Assembly: GCF_013449725.1 (NCBI RefSeq)
Contig: NZ_JACCFF010000006.1
Location: 287,432-351,431 of the forward strand
Direction of reading: 5' to 3'
Length of the DNA stretch: 64,000 nucleotides
Source of the DNA: Mycobacteroides sp. LB1
GTDB taxonomy: Bacteria; Actinomycetota; Actinomycetes; Mycobacteriales; Mycobacteriaceae
The notes below the pieces were generated by a model, which made no database searches, was not told where the DNA came from, and saw only the letters and a program-made list of their open reading frames with translations. This document shows, piece by piece, positions 35,932 through 45,075 of the stretch (within the stretch, counting starts at the first letter, position 1; the number at the start of each line of letters is the position of its first letter). A program made the translations under genes and the position numbers.

Positions 35932-36966
35932 ATGTGTTTCATTATCCCCCAAGATGTCCTGCTGCGATTGGCCGACGATGACAGCGTCGCCGACGATTCG
36001 CGGACGGCCCTGGCGGCTACGGCCGCGTCCGAATCGGCCTGGCGCACACTGCGCGACGCGCACACCGAGGCCACCCAGGCCGGATTGTTGGCCCGTGCCG
36101 ATGCATTCGCCGGAGTCGCCAAGGCGCTGGCCACGGCCCCGGGCACCCCGGTGTTCGACTGCAAGCACACCACCTCGCTACCCGGTATCACGATCGCGAA
36201 TCCAGGCACCTCCACCGATACCTCCGCCAAGCACGCATTCACCGAAACCGCATCGGTTGCAAAGTTTTACAAGGAATGCTTCGGACGAAATTCCGTTGAC
36301 GACGAAGGCATGACCCTGGTGTCCTCCGTGCACTACAGCGTCAACTACTCCAACGCGTTCTGGAACGGTTCGCAGATGACATACGGCGACGGTGACGGCC
36401 AGATCTTCGTCGACTTCACCGCGTCCAACGACGTGATCGGCCACGAGCTGACGCACGGCGTCACCCAGTACACGGCGGGCCTGCTCTACAAGAACGAGGC
36501 CGGTGGCCTCAACGAGAGCATGTCGGATGTGTTCGGATCGATGTTCCGGCAGTGGAGCGCCGGTCAGACCGTGGATCAGGCCGACTGGCTGATCGGCAAG
36601 GACATCATGGGTCCGCGTGCGATCGCCAAGGGCTTCACCTGCCTGCGCGATATGGCGGATCCGGGTGCCCGGCACTGCCTCTCGCCGCAGCCCTCGCACT
36701 ATCGCGACTACGTGCCCGGCAGTGACCCGCATGAGAGCAGCGGTATCCCCAACTACGCGTTCTACCTCGCGGCGACCAAGCACGGCTCGTACTCCTGGCA
36801 GGGTGTGGGGACGGTCTGGTACGAGGCCCTGACCAGCCCGAAGGCCCGTCCGAACATGAAGATGAAGGCCTTCGCCAACCTGACTCGCGAGATCTCCGCA
36901 GCCAACGCGGCCGCCGAATCGGTACATAAGGCGATTGACGACGCGTGGACCGCGGTCGGACTGTAG
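35932..36966 (+). CDS. M4-family metallopeptidase (protealysin type), copy 1
   Basis: Thermolysin-like zinc peptidase, 344 residues, AAGGAG site before the ATG at 35932. The active site HELTH is at residues 171-175 with the third zinc ligand E195 in GGLNESMSD; further conserved blocks are NAFWNG and NHAFYLAA-like PNYAFYLAA. It has no signal peptide and only a short N-terminal propeptide with the CFIIPQDVL motif, as in protealysin-type members, which can be intracellular. A tandem paralogue follows at 37322, with a putative inhibitor gene between them. Confidence 0.92.
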   Translation: MCFIIPQDVLLRLADDDSVADDSRTALAATAASESAWRTLRDAHTEATQAGLLARADAFAGVAKALATAPGTPVFDCKHTTSLPGITIANPGTSTDTSAKHAFTETASVAKFYKECFGRNSVDDEGMTLVSSVHYSVNYSNAFWNGSQMTYGDGDGQIFVDFTASNDVIGHELTHGVTQYTAGLLYKNEAGGLNESMSDVFGSMFRQWSAGQTVDQADWLIGKDIMGPRAIAKGFTCLRDMADPGARHCLSPQPSHYRDYVPGSDPHESSGIPNYAFYLAATKHGSYSWQGVGTVWYEALTSPKARPNMKMKAFANLTREISAANAAAESVHKAIDDAWTAVGL

Positions 36967-36976
36967 CGTCGGCGTC

Positions 36977-37240
36977 ATGGTGGAGTACCTCATCGACAGA
37001 CGGGGCGGATTCACCGGCCTTCCGGCAAGCGGGACGGCTACCGACCAGAGCCTGGACCCCGAGGCTCGGCGTGCACTGGACGGATTGTTGGACAGCCCCG
37101 GATCGCTGCCAGGCGACCCGGGGGCTGACCGCTTCACCTACACGGTGACCCGGGTCAGCGGGTCTGACCGGACCACCCGGAACATCCCGGAGAGTCTGTT
37201 GCCCGACGCCGTCCGGCAGGTTGTCCAAGAACGGATCTGA
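36977..37240 (+). CDS. Emfourin-like protease inhibitor
   Basis: 87-residue protein whose ATG lies 10 nt after the first M4 peptidase gene. Sequence pattern (VEYLIDRRGGFTGLPASG, FTYTVTR, and a final PESLLPDAVRQVV) resembles emfourin, the small inhibitor encoded beside protealysin that blocks M4 peptidases. No signal peptide, matching the cytoplasmic location expected for both peptidases. The assignment rests on this weak similarity plus strict co-location between two M4 genes. Confidence 0.65.
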   Translation: MVEYLIDRRGGFTGLPASGTATDQSLDPEARRALDGLLDSPGSLPGDPGADRFTYTVTRVSGSDRTTRNIPESLLPDAVRQVVQERI

Positions 37241-37321
37241 CGGACGGCTCGAGGCCGGACCTGACAGTTCACCGCTCACGAGCCGAGCGGGCATGCACGC
37301 TGCCGGGTAGGGTGACTCGTA

Positions 37322-38335
37322 ATGTGCACGCGTTTCATCATCCCGCTGGCCGTACTGTCGCGACTGGCCGAGGATGGCGATATCGCCGAAGACTCGCGAG
37401 TCGCGCTGTTGTCCACGGCGGCATCCGAATTGTCTTGGCGTACTTTGCGAAATGCGCACACGCGAGCTACCCAGGCCGGGTCGGTGGCCGGTGCGTTGGC
37501 CAAGGTTCCCGAAACACCGGTATTCGATTGTCGGCAGACCACCTCGTTGCCGGGCGTGGCCGTGGCCGAGCCCGCCACCTCCGATGACGCCACCGCCCGG
37601 CGGGCTTTCACTGAAACGGCCGCGGTCGTGCGGTTCTACCGGGAATGCTTCGGGCGCAACTCCGTTGACAACGCGGGCATGACGCTGGTCTCATCCATTC
37701 ATTACGGTGTCAAGTACACCAACGCATTCTGGAACGGCTCCCAGATGGCGTACGGCGATGGTGACGGCCAGTTGTTTCTGGACTTCACCAAGGCCAACGA
37801 TGTGATCGGTCATGAACTGACACACGGTGTTACGCAATTCACCGCGGGCCTGAATTATGAGAACGAGGCCGGGGCATTGAACGAGAGTGTCTCGGATGTA
37901 TTCGGTTCGATGTTCCGGCAATGGCAAGCAGAACAGACCGCGGACAAGGCCGATTGGCTGATAGGCAAGGACATCCTGGGGCCGCGTGCCCTCGACAAGG
38001 GGTACACGTGCCTGCGGGATCTCGCGGACCCCGGCGCCGGCCACTGCCTCTCGCCACAACCGGCTCACTATCGCGACTATGTTCCCGGCAGTGACCCGCA
38101 TGATGGCAGCGGCATCCCCAACCACGCGTTCTACCTCGCGGCGACCAAACACGGCTCCGCATCCTGGGAGGCCGTGGGGACAGTCTGGTATGACGCGCTG
38201 ACCAGCCCGAAGGCAAGAAAGAACATGACGTTCAAGGTCTTCGCGAAACTCACCCGGCAGATCGCTGCCGCCCGCCCCAGCGTCGGGTCGCCCGCAACGG
38301 CGATTGACGAGGCTTGGGCAGAGGTCGGGCTCTAG
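37322..38335 (+). CDS. M4-family metallopeptidase (protealysin type), copy 2
   Basis: Second thermolysin-like peptidase, 337 residues, closely similar to the one at 35932 along its whole length (for example NAFWNGSQM, DVIGHELTHGVTQ, NESVSDVFGSMFRQW). Catalytic residues are intact: H164, E165, H168 and E188. The propeptide is shorter by about nine residues in the region after residue 50, and again has a cysteine right after the initiator Met (MCTRFIIP). The pair is a clear tandem duplication. Its stop TAG is shared, as CTAG, with the stop of the convergent small secreted protein gene. Confidence 0.92.
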   Translation: MCTRFIIPLAVLSRLAEDGDIAEDSRVALLSTAASELSWRTLRNAHTRATQAGSVAGALAKVPETPVFDCRQTTSLPGVAVAEPATSDDATARRAFTETAAVVRFYRECFGRNSVDNAGMTLVSSIHYGVKYTNAFWNGSQMAYGDGDGQLFLDFTKANDVIGHELTHGVTQFTAGLNYENEAGALNESVSDVFGSMFRQWQAEQTADKADWLIGKDILGPRALDKGYTCLRDLADPGAGHCLSPQPAHYRDYVPGSDPHDGSGIPNHAFYLAATKHGSASWEAVGTVWYDALTSPKARKNMTFKVFAKLTRQIAAARPSVGSPATAIDEAWAEVGL

Positions 38336-38631
38336 TCGCCGGTGTCCCAGTAGTTGGGGCAGGAGACGTCGACGTAGACGGTCGTGTTCGCCTTGACCTG
38401 CGTGCCGGAACGATCGGGGTTGTTGATCCCGTTGACGGTGCAGAACTCCAGCGGCGTCAGAGTGTTGCCCTGCACCCAATTGATCTGGACCTCGTAACCC
38501 TGGCTCTCCAGTTCCGAGATGGTTTCGCTGGCCGAGCCCGAACCGGCTATTGGCCAGCTGGGGTCCGCGGCAGCCGTCGGCGCTAGTGACAGCGCAATTA
38601 CCAGCGACACAAGCACCGCACCTAATCGCAT
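38332..38631 (-). CDS. Small secreted PASTA-like protein
   Basis: 99 residues. ATG at 38631 follows a GGAGG site by about seven bases. A Sec signal ends at PTAAA (residue about 22). The mature 77 residues look like a single PASTA-type module (ASETISELESQGYEVQINW, ending in TTVYVDVSCP) with one disulfide-capable cysteine pair (LEFC and VSCP). Free-standing exported proteins of this type are common in mycobacteria; function is unknown. The stop overlaps that of the convergent M4 gene by 4 nt. Confidence 0.72.
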   Translation of the reverse strand: MRLGAVLVSLVIALSLAPTAAADPSWPIAGSGSASETISELESQGYEVQINWVQGNTLTPLEFCTVNGINNPDRSGTQVKANTTVYVDVSCPNYWDTGD

Positions 38632-38706
38632 GACGAACCTCCGCCTCCATGTTAGCTCGCTCGGCTGAGGCAAGATGGGACCTCACATCCCATGAAGGAG
38701 AGACCG

Positions 38707-39846
38707 ATGACGTTCTCGTCCGAGCACGAAGACTTCCGCAGTACCGTCCGCCGGTACATCGAGGAGAAGATCAACCCCCACGTCGACGAGTGGGAACGCG
38801 AGCAGATGATGCCGCTGCACGACGTGATCGCCGATATGGCCAAACTCGGATTCGTCGGTCTCGAATACGACCCCGAGTACGGCGGGCAGGGCGCCGATCA
38901 CCTCTTCACCCTGGTGCTCGCCGAGGAACTCGGCCGGGTGGACCACGGCTCCTTCCCGATGGCATTCGGAGTTCACGTGGCGATGGCGACCCCATCGCTG
39001 CACAAGCACGGCAGCGACGAGCTCAAGCGCGAGTTCCTGGCACCGGCGCTGCAGGGTGAGCAGATCGCCGCCATCGCGGTGACCGAGCCGGACGCCGGTT
39101 CTGACGTGGCCGCCATCAAGACCTCCGCGCGCCGCGACGGTGACGACTGGGTGATCAACGGCTCAAAGATGTTCATCACCAACTCTGTTCAGGCCGACTG
39201 GTTGTGTGTGTTGGCCCGCACCTCCAATGAGGGCGGCTACGGGGGGATGAGCCAGATCATCGTCCCAACCAAGACTCCCGGATACGAGGTCCGCAAGCTC
39301 GACAAGCTCGGCATGCACGCCTCCGACACCGGTCTGATCACGTTCGACGATGTGCGGGTGCCGGTGTCACACACCATCGGCGAGGTGGGGCGGGGGTTCC
39401 AGCAGCAGATGTCGCAGTTCGTGATGGAGCGCATGTTCGGCGCCTATGGCATCCCCGCCAGCGTGAACAGGGCGTTGCAGCGCACCAAGGAATATGCCTT
39501 GCAGCGCCAGGTGTTTGGCAAGCCGCTCACCAAGAACCAGCACCTGGCCTACCAGTACGCAAACCTGGCCGCGCGGGCCGACATGCTGGAGACCTATACC
39601 CGCGATGTCGCCGCCCGGTACATGGCGGGAGAGAACGTGACGCGGAAGGTGACTATCGCCAAGCTCACCGCCGGGCCGCTGGTCCGCGAGGCCGGTGACT
39701 GGTGCCTGCAGGTGCATGGCGGCATGGGGTACATGACCGAGACGTGGACGTCGCGGTTCTTCCGGGATCAGCGTCTGCTCAGCATCGGCGGCGGAGCCGA
39801 CGAGGTGATGATGCGGGTGCTATCCCAGATCGACGGCTTCGCTTGA
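38707..39846 (+). CDS. Acyl-CoA dehydrogenase (IVD/LCAD active-site type)
   Basis: FAD-dependent acyl-CoA dehydrogenase, 379 residues; ATG at 38707 has an AAGGAGAG site. Signatures are present: AVTEPDAGSD (FAD contact), the W...NGSKMFITN strand, and CLQVHGGMGYMTE near the C-terminus. The position where MCAD/SCAD have the catalytic Glu (YEGT) reads GGGA, while E241 lies in FVMERMFGAYG. This matches the isovaleryl-CoA/long-chain enzymes, in which the catalytic base comes from that helix. It should act on branched or long acyl-CoA, but the exact substrate is unknown. Followed after 82 nt by an F420-type oxidoreductase. Confidence 0.88.
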   Translation: MTFSSEHEDFRSTVRRYIEEKINPHVDEWEREQMMPLHDVIADMAKLGFVGLEYDPEYGGQGADHLFTLVLAEELGRVDHGSFPMAFGVHVAMATPSLHKHGSDELKREFLAPALQGEQIAAIAVTEPDAGSDVAAIKTSARRDGDDWVINGSKMFITNSVQADWLCVLARTSNEGGYGGMSQIIVPTKTPGYEVRKLDKLGMHASDTGLITFDDVRVPVSHTIGEVGRGFQQQMSQFVMERMFGAYGIPASVNRALQRTKEYALQRQVFGKPLTKNQHLAYQYANLAARADMLETYTRDVAARYMAGENVTRKVTIAKLTAGPLVREAGDWCLQVHGGMGYMTETWTSRFFRDQRLLSIGGGADEVMMRVLSQIDGFA

Positions 39847-39928
39847 TTTTCCGCGCGACGTGACCGAGGCGCGGAGCGAGCAGTATTCCCCGGGAATTCT
39901 CGATGGCTTCGCGAGGTTGTTGGCAGTC

Positions 39929-40828
39929 ATGGTCACTCTGGGTAAGTACGGTGCCTGGTCCTTGTTTTGGCGGGTTACTCCCAAGAGGGCCCGGCAGATT
40001 GAGGACTTGGGCTACGGCGCGATCTGGCTGGGAGGCTCCGTTGCCGATCTCGGCCCGGTGCGGGCCGCGTTGGAGGCGACGTCGAAAGTCGTGGTGGGTA
40101 CAAGTATCACGAACATCTTCGGAAGTGATCCGCGCGCAGTTGGACGTGAGTTCGCCGAGCTCAACGCGGACTACCCCGGGCGGGTCGCACTGGGGTTGGG
40201 GATCGGGCATCAAGAGAAACTCCCGGGCCGGGAAGTCAAGCCGCTGACCTTGATGGCCGAATATCTTGATGTTCTTGACACAGAGCATGTTCCGGAAGAT
40301 CAGCGGTTTATCGCCGCACTCGGGCCGAAGATGCTCCGTCTGGCCGCTGACCGCACGGCCGGGACACTGCCCTACCTCGCTCCGGCAGAAAATACCGGAA
40401 ACGCCCGCAGCATTGTCGGCGACGACACTCTCGTGATTCCTGAGCACAAGGTGGTTCTCGAAGGGGACCGGTCATCCGCCTTGGCCAGGGCCCGCAGCTA
40501 CATTCACAGGTACTGGGAGATGCCTAACTACGTTCAGAACCTCAAAAAGTACGGCTTTGCCGACGCGGACTTCGCCGATGGTGGAAGCGACAGGCTGCTC
40601 GATGCCGTTGTGGCGTCGGGAACAGTGGGGGACATCGTGGCCAAGCTGGAACAGCACTTTGTTGCGGGCGCCAACCATGTGGCCATACAGGTCATCGAAA
40701 GCCGGCCAGAGAAGTGGGACGAGGAGATACAGCTCTACTTCGGCCAAGGGATTATCCCCAACGTCGACGACGGCAGTCCCGACGAACTCCTCGATACCTT
40801 CGCCGCAATCATCACGGCTAGCAAGTAG
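39929..40828 (+). CDS. Luciferase-like F420-dependent oxidoreductase
   Basis: LLM-class flavin/F420 enzyme, TIM-barrel, 299 residues from the ATG at 39929 (MVTLGKYGAW, the usual N-terminus of the subgroup). An upstream in-frame ATG at 39860 adds 23 residues that do not look like the family. Conserved parts are YGAIWLGGS, SKVVVGTSITNIFG, DYPGRVALGLGIGH and, near the C-terminus, the cofactor-side GANHVAIQVI. M. tuberculosis-type relatives use F420. Substrate unknown. It follows an acyl-CoA dehydrogenase gene on the same strand, so a lipid-linked substrate is possible. Confidence 0.82.
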   Translation: MVTLGKYGAWSLFWRVTPKRARQIEDLGYGAIWLGGSVADLGPVRAALEATSKVVVGTSITNIFGSDPRAVGREFAELNADYPGRVALGLGIGHQEKLPGREVKPLTLMAEYLDVLDTEHVPEDQRFIAALGPKMLRLAADRTAGTLPYLAPAENTGNARSIVGDDTLVIPEHKVVLEGDRSSALARARSYIHRYWEMPNYVQNLKKYGFADADFADGGSDRLLDAVVASGTVGDIVAKLEQHFVAGANHVAIQVIESRPEKWDEEIQLYFGQGIIPNVDDGSPDELLDTFAAIITASK

Positions 40829-40839
40829 CGGCCCAAACC

Positions 40840-41475
40840 TCAGACCCGCGCCAGCTCCTCTTCCACCGATGCGGTGTCGGCCACACTGACACCGATCAGC
40901 CTTAGGTCCTGTAACCGTTCCGGAGTCGCCTGCGAGGTCGCGTCCTCGACGAGCACCGCGCGGAAGTCGCGTTCGGAGGCGTCGAACAGCGTGCCGCGCG
41001 GGCAGTTCGGCAGGTTGCAACCCGCCACCACCACGGTCGAGACGGCCCGCGAGCGCAGATGTTCCTCCAGACCGGTGCGGTAGAAGGCGCTCCAGCGCGG
41101 TTTGAACAGAATGTGCTCGGCGGGACCGATCTCCTGGAAACCGCCCGCCAGCAGCAGCTCCGGGTCCAGCCGCTCACCGTTCGGTAGGAGCTCGGCCGGG
41201 ATCTGTGAACCGTCACTTCCCGGCGCTGCGACCTCGCGCCCCGCGAGAATCTCTGCGCGACGGGGCAAATCGGTGTCGGTGCCGCCCGGTGCATAGAGCC
41301 GCACCACGTGCACGATGGGCCGACCGGCCCTGCGGAACGCCGCAACAAGCCGACCGAGCTGGGGTATCCGATCGGCGGTCCCCGGCACCGTCATGACACC
41401 GGAGACGAACTCGACCTGCACATCGATGACCACCAGCGCGGCCCGGTCCCACTCAGGAGCGACGAAGCTTGTCAC
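40840..41475 (-). CDS. Isochorismatase-like cysteine hydrolase
   Basis: 211 residues from GTG 41475, which overlaps the glgP stop by 4 nt. The catalytic triad of the family is visible: Asp in VIDVQVEF, Lys in FKPRWSAFY and Cys in AGCNLPNCPRGT. Family members hydrolyse amides or vinyl ethers (nicotinamide, isochorismate, carbamates); this short single-domain form is not a clear match to any of them. The gene order after glycogen phosphorylase suggests co-transcription but no obvious shared pathway. Confidence 0.83.
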   Translation of the reverse strand: MTSFVAPEWDRAALVVIDVQVEFVSGVMTVPGTADRIPQLGRLVAAFRRAGRPIVHVVRLYAPGGTDTDLPRRAEILAGREVAAPGSDGSQIPAELLPNGERLDPELLLAGGFQEIGPAEHILFKPRWSAFYRTGLEEHLRSRAVSTVVVAGCNLPNCPRGTLFDASERDFRAVLVEDATSQATPERLQDLRLIGVSVADTASVEEELARV

Positions 41476-43931
41476 ACCTGCACAGTAACCGGCTGCACAC
41501 CCCAAATTTCTTCGCAGTACTGAGCGATGGCGCGGTCCGAGGAGAACTTGCCGCTGCGGGCGGTGTTGAGGATCGACATCCGCGTCCACGCCGTCACGTC
41601 ATGCCACGCTTCGGATACTCGGTCCTGGCACTCGATGTACGCGGAGTAGTCGGCCAGCACCAGGAATGGGTCGTGGCCGCGTAGCGAGTCCACCACCGGG
41701 CGGAACACCTCCGGGTCGCCCCCCGAGAAGTGCCCGCCGCCAATGAGATCCAGCACCGCGCGCAGCTCGTCGTTCAGCTCGACAAAATCCTCGGGCCGGT
41801 AGCCGTCGTGCACCAGGCGCTGCACCTCGTCCACGGTCAGCCCGAAGAGGAAGAAGTTCTCGGGCCCGGCCTCCTCGCGGATCTCGACATTGGCACCGTC
41901 GAGGGTGCCAATGGTGAGCGCACCGTTGAGCATGAACTTCATGTTCCCGGTGCCCGATGCCTCCTTGCCTGCCGTCGAAATCTGTTCCGACAGATCAGCG
42001 GCCGGGTAGATCAGGTGCGCGCTCTTGACGTTGAAGTTCGGCAGGAACGCCACCTTGAGGTACTGGCTCACGTGCGGATCATTGTTGACGGTCTCGGCGA
42101 CCGCGTTGATGAGCTTGATGATCCGCTTGGCCATGAAGTACCCGGGCGCGGCCTTACCGCCGAATATGAAGGCGCGCGGCGCGATCCGCAGATCCGGGTT
42201 CTGCTTGAGCCGGTGGTACAGCGTGACGATATGCAGCACGTTGAGGTGCTGACGCTTGTACTCGTGGATCCGCTTGACCTGGATATCGAACATCCAGTTG
42301 GGGTCCAGATCGACCCCGGTGGTCGACAGGACGTACTCGGCGAGCCGGGCCTTGTTGAGGCGCTTGACCTCTCGCCACTGCATCCGGAAGGACGAGTCCT
42401 CCGCGTAGGGTTCCAGCTCACGCAGCCGGTCCAGATCGGTCAGCCAGCCCTCGCCGATGGTGTCGTCGAGCAACTCCCGCAGCCCCGGATTGGCCAGCGC
42501 CAGGAACCGGCGCGGCGTCACCCCATTGGTCTTGTTACTGAACCGCTCGGGCCACAGCTCGAAGAAGTCCTTGAGCACACTCTCTTTCAGCAGCTCCGAG
42601 TGCAGCGCGGCGACACCGTTGACCGCGTGGCTGCCGACGGTGGCCAGGTGCGCCATGCGCACACTCTTGCCGCCCTCCTCGCCGATGAGCGACATCCGCC
42701 GCAGTCGGGCGTCGTCACCGGGGAAGCGCGAGCGCACCTCGTCGAGGAAGCGCCGGTTGATCTCGTAGATGATCTCCAGATGCCGGGGCAGGGATTCCGC
42801 GAACAGTCCCAGTGGCCAGGTCTCCAGCGCCTCGGGCAGCAGCGTGTGGTTGGTGTACCCGAACGAGGCCACGGTGATCTCCCAGGCCTCATCCCAGCTC
42901 AGCCCACGCTCGTCGAGCAGCAGCCGCATCAGCTCGGCGACACCGATCGACGGGTGAGTATCGTTGAGCTGCAACGAGAATTGCTCGGCGAGCTCGGTGA
43001 CGGGCCGCTCGGCGACATCCTCCAGGATGTGCAATACCCGCTGCAGCGAGCATGAGACGAAGAAGTGCTGTTGCAGCAGCCGCAGCCGTTTACCGGCCTC
43101 GGGCTCGTCGTTGGGGTAGAGCACCTTGGTGACAGTCTCGGAGGCCACCTCGTCCTCGACGGCCTTGTAGTAGTCACCGGCGTTGAAGGCGTCCAGCTCG
43201 AAGGACTGCACGGCGCGGGCACTCCACAGGGTCAGCGTGTTGCAGGTGTTCACGCCATAGCCCTGGATGGGGGTGTCGTAGGGGATGCCCTTGAGGAAGC
43301 GCTGCGGGATCCAGCGCGCACGGAAGTTTCCGGCCCCGTCCAGGTACTGCTCGGTGTGACCGCCCCACCCGACGAGGAAGTTGAGGTCGGGTTTGGCTAT
43401 CTCCCACGGATTTCCGTTGTCCAGCCAGTTGTCGGTCTTCTCGACCTGCCAGCCGTCGCGAATTTCCTGGTCGAAGATCCCGTACTCGTAGCGGATGCCG
43501 TAGCCGATCGCGGGTCGGTCCAGGGTGGCCAACGAGTCCATGTAGCAGGCCGCCAGGCGTCCGAGGCCACCGTTGCCCAGTCCCGGCTCCTCCTCGCATG
43601 CCAGCACCTCATCGAGGTCCTGACCCAGTGCCGACAGGGCGTCCCGGGCCTGGGCCTCGATCTGCAGGTTCAGCAGGTTGTTACCCAGCTGCGGGCCCAT
43701 CAGGAACTCGGCGGACAGGTACACCGCCACCTTGCGGCTCAGGTCCAGATAGGTCTGCATGCTGGCGATCCAGCGCTGCTGCATGCGATCCCGCACCGCG
43801 AGGGCCAGTGCGCGGTAGTAATGCGCGGGAGTGAGCACGCTCGCCGGGCGCCCGATCGAGTACCGCAGGTGGTCGATGATGGCCCGCTGCAGCGGTTCGG
43901 CGGTCAGTCCGGTGCGGGAGTGTTCATCCAT
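41472..43931 (-). CDS. glgP: Glycogen/maltodextrin phosphorylase (GT35)
   Basis: Phosphorolytic release of glucose-1-phosphate from alpha-1,4-glucans. About 819 residues from ATG 43931 (GTG 43937 also possible). It is the classical long type found in enterobacteria and muscle: the N-terminal EEEPGLGNGGLGRLAACY block, VRTPRR-side segment TNGVTPRRFLALANP, and the pyridoxal-phosphate site EASGTGNMKFMLNGALTIGTLDGANVEI. The PLP lysine is in GNMKFMLNG. This differs from the shorter alpha-glucan phosphorylase usual in M. tuberculosis. It is followed, with a GTGA overlap, by an isochorismatase-like gene. Confidence 0.95.
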   Translation of the reverse strand: MDEHSRTGLTAEPLQRAIIDHLRYSIGRPASVLTPAHYYRALALAVRDRMQQRWIASMQTYLDLSRKVAVYLSAEFLMGPQLGNNLLNLQIEAQARDALSALGQDLDEVLACEEEPGLGNGGLGRLAACYMDSLATLDRPAIGYGIRYEYGIFDQEIRDGWQVEKTDNWLDNGNPWEIAKPDLNFLVGWGGHTEQYLDGAGNFRARWIPQRFLKGIPYDTPIQGYGVNTCNTLTLWSARAVQSFELDAFNAGDYYKAVEDEVASETVTKVLYPNDEPEAGKRLRLLQQHFFVSCSLQRVLHILEDVAERPVTELAEQFSLQLNDTHPSIGVAELMRLLLDERGLSWDEAWEITVASFGYTNHTLLPEALETWPLGLFAESLPRHLEIIYEINRRFLDEVRSRFPGDDARLRRMSLIGEEGGKSVRMAHLATVGSHAVNGVAALHSELLKESVLKDFFELWPERFSNKTNGVTPRRFLALANPGLRELLDDTIGEGWLTDLDRLRELEPYAEDSSFRMQWREVKRLNKARLAEYVLSTTGVDLDPNWMFDIQVKRIHEYKRQHLNVLHIVTLYHRLKQNPDLRIAPRAFIFGGKAAPGYFMAKRIIKLINAVAETVNNDPHVSQYLKVAFLPNFNVKSAHLIYPAADLSEQISTAGKEASGTGNMKFMLNGALTIGTLDGANVEIREEAGPENFFLFGLTVDEVQRLVHDGYRPEDFVELNDELRAVLDLIGGGHFSGGDPEVFRPVVDSLRGHDPFLVLADYSAYIECQDRVSEAWHDVTAWTRMSILNTARSGKFSSDRAIAQYCEEIWGVQPVTVQV

Positions 43932-43988
43932 GCCCACACCGTGCCATCGGATGGCGCATAGGGAAACCGGAAACAGGCGACCAGCAGG

Positions 43989-44975
43989 TTACTGCGGGGT
44001 GACCACCACGCGCACTCCGGACGGCTCACTCGCCGCCCACACGGTTTCGATATCGGCCAACGGCCGGGACAGCGTCTGCAGGTGCAGGTCTCCGCTCTCG
44101 ACCATGGCGAACAGCTTCGGCAGGGCTTCTGTGCGGGCCTGTAGCAGGGACTCGGGCGGGACACTGCCGATGCCGACCCCGCACAGGGTGATGCCGGTGC
44201 TGCGCAGGGTGGAGGCGTTGACGCTGACGGTCTCGCCGGTCATCGCGCCGATCTGCACGAAGCGGGTGGCATGGAAGTGCGCCGACGAGTGGCTGGCCGC
44301 CAGTGCGTTCAGGGTCTGCTCGGCGGGGGAGCCCCACAGATAGTCCAGCACGGCGTCGAACGGGCGCTTCGTGTGCTGCGCGATGACGTGTTCGGTGAGG
44401 TCGTCGCTGCCCAGTGCGATGACATCGTCTGCGCCCACCGTACGCAGCCAGGCCAGCCGCTCGGCGTTACGGCCCGCCACCGTCACGTGTTCGGCCCCGA
44501 ATACGGATTTCGCCAGTTGCACCGCCAAGGATCCGGTGACCCCGGTACCGCCCAACACCAGCACGTGCTGGCCGGGCTGCACCGCGGCGGCATAGGACAG
44601 GGCCAGCCAGGCCGACAGTCCTGGATTGGGTATCGCGGCGGCGGTCACCGAATCGACGTTCTCGGGCACCTCGACCGCACCCGCGGGGTAGACGATGGTG
44701 CGTTCGGCCATCAGGCCGTACGGCGCGATAGCCCCGGTGTACACGCGTCTGCCGTCGGCAAGCCTGGCCACGCCATCGACGCCGGCGATTGCCGGAAGGC
44801 GAGTTTCCTTGCTGCTGTAGTGCTTTCCGGAGATGACGGCCCGGGTGAGGTTGGTCAGGGCGGAGGCTTCGACGGTGGCGACCTCGGCGCCCACTGCGTC
44901 CTCGGGGGGTTGCGGATCCGGGAAGTCGGTATAGGCCGGTTGCTGTCCCCACTCATGCACGACTGCTGCCTTCAT
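43989..44975 (-). CDS. Zinc-independent MDR-family oxidoreductase (quinone reductase-like)
   Basis: 328-residue medium-chain reductase. The GroES-like N-terminal domain lacks the zinc ligands; the NADPH Rossmann motif is VLGGTGVTGSLAVQLAK (residues about 140-156), a quinone-oxidoreductase-type sequence. It may reduce quinones or enones. It is divergent from a MarR-family regulator, with repeated GTTTC-N4-GAAAC-like palindromes in the 83-bp interval, so induction by an electrophile or phenolic compound is likely. Confidence 0.85.
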   Translation of the reverse strand: MKAAVVHEWGQQPAYTDFPDPQPPEDAVGAEVATVEASALTNLTRAVISGKHYSSKETRLPAIAGVDGVARLADGRRVYTGAIAPYGLMAERTIVYPAGAVEVPENVDSVTAAAIPNPGLSAWLALSYAAAVQPGQHVLVLGGTGVTGSLAVQLAKSVFGAEHVTVAGRNAERLAWLRTVGADDVIALGSDDLTEHVIAQHTKRPFDAVLDYLWGSPAEQTLNALAASHSSAHFHATRFVQIGAMTGETVSVNASTLRSTGITLCGVGIGSVPPESLLQARTEALPKLFAMVESGDLHLQTLSRPLADIETVWAASEPSGVRVVVTPQ

Positions 44976-45004
44976 GGCTCACTCCTCAAGTTTCCGTAGA
45001 AATA

Positions 45005-45075
45005 GTTTCCATCGAAACCATCGAAAACAATGTACGACGCCCCCGTCCGGATGGCAATATGGTTTCCATGAAAAC
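45005..45075. promoter_or_regulatory. Repeated palindromic operator, MarR-type
   Basis: GTTTC-CATC-GAAAC at 45005-45018 is a perfect 5-bp inverted repeat, immediately followed by a CCATCGAAAAC half-repeat. A second copy, GTTTCCATGAAAAC, lies at 45062-45075 across the start of the marR gene. Two matching near-palindromes flanking the divergent promoters suggest that the regulator represses both its own gene and the MDR oxidoreductase gene. Confidence 0.55.

Noticed and set aside
41730..43961. Two long plus-strand open frames (441 and 298 codons) opposite glgP
   Set aside because: The glgP frame carries all phosphorylase motifs on the other strand; the opposite frames show no domains and are a composition effect.
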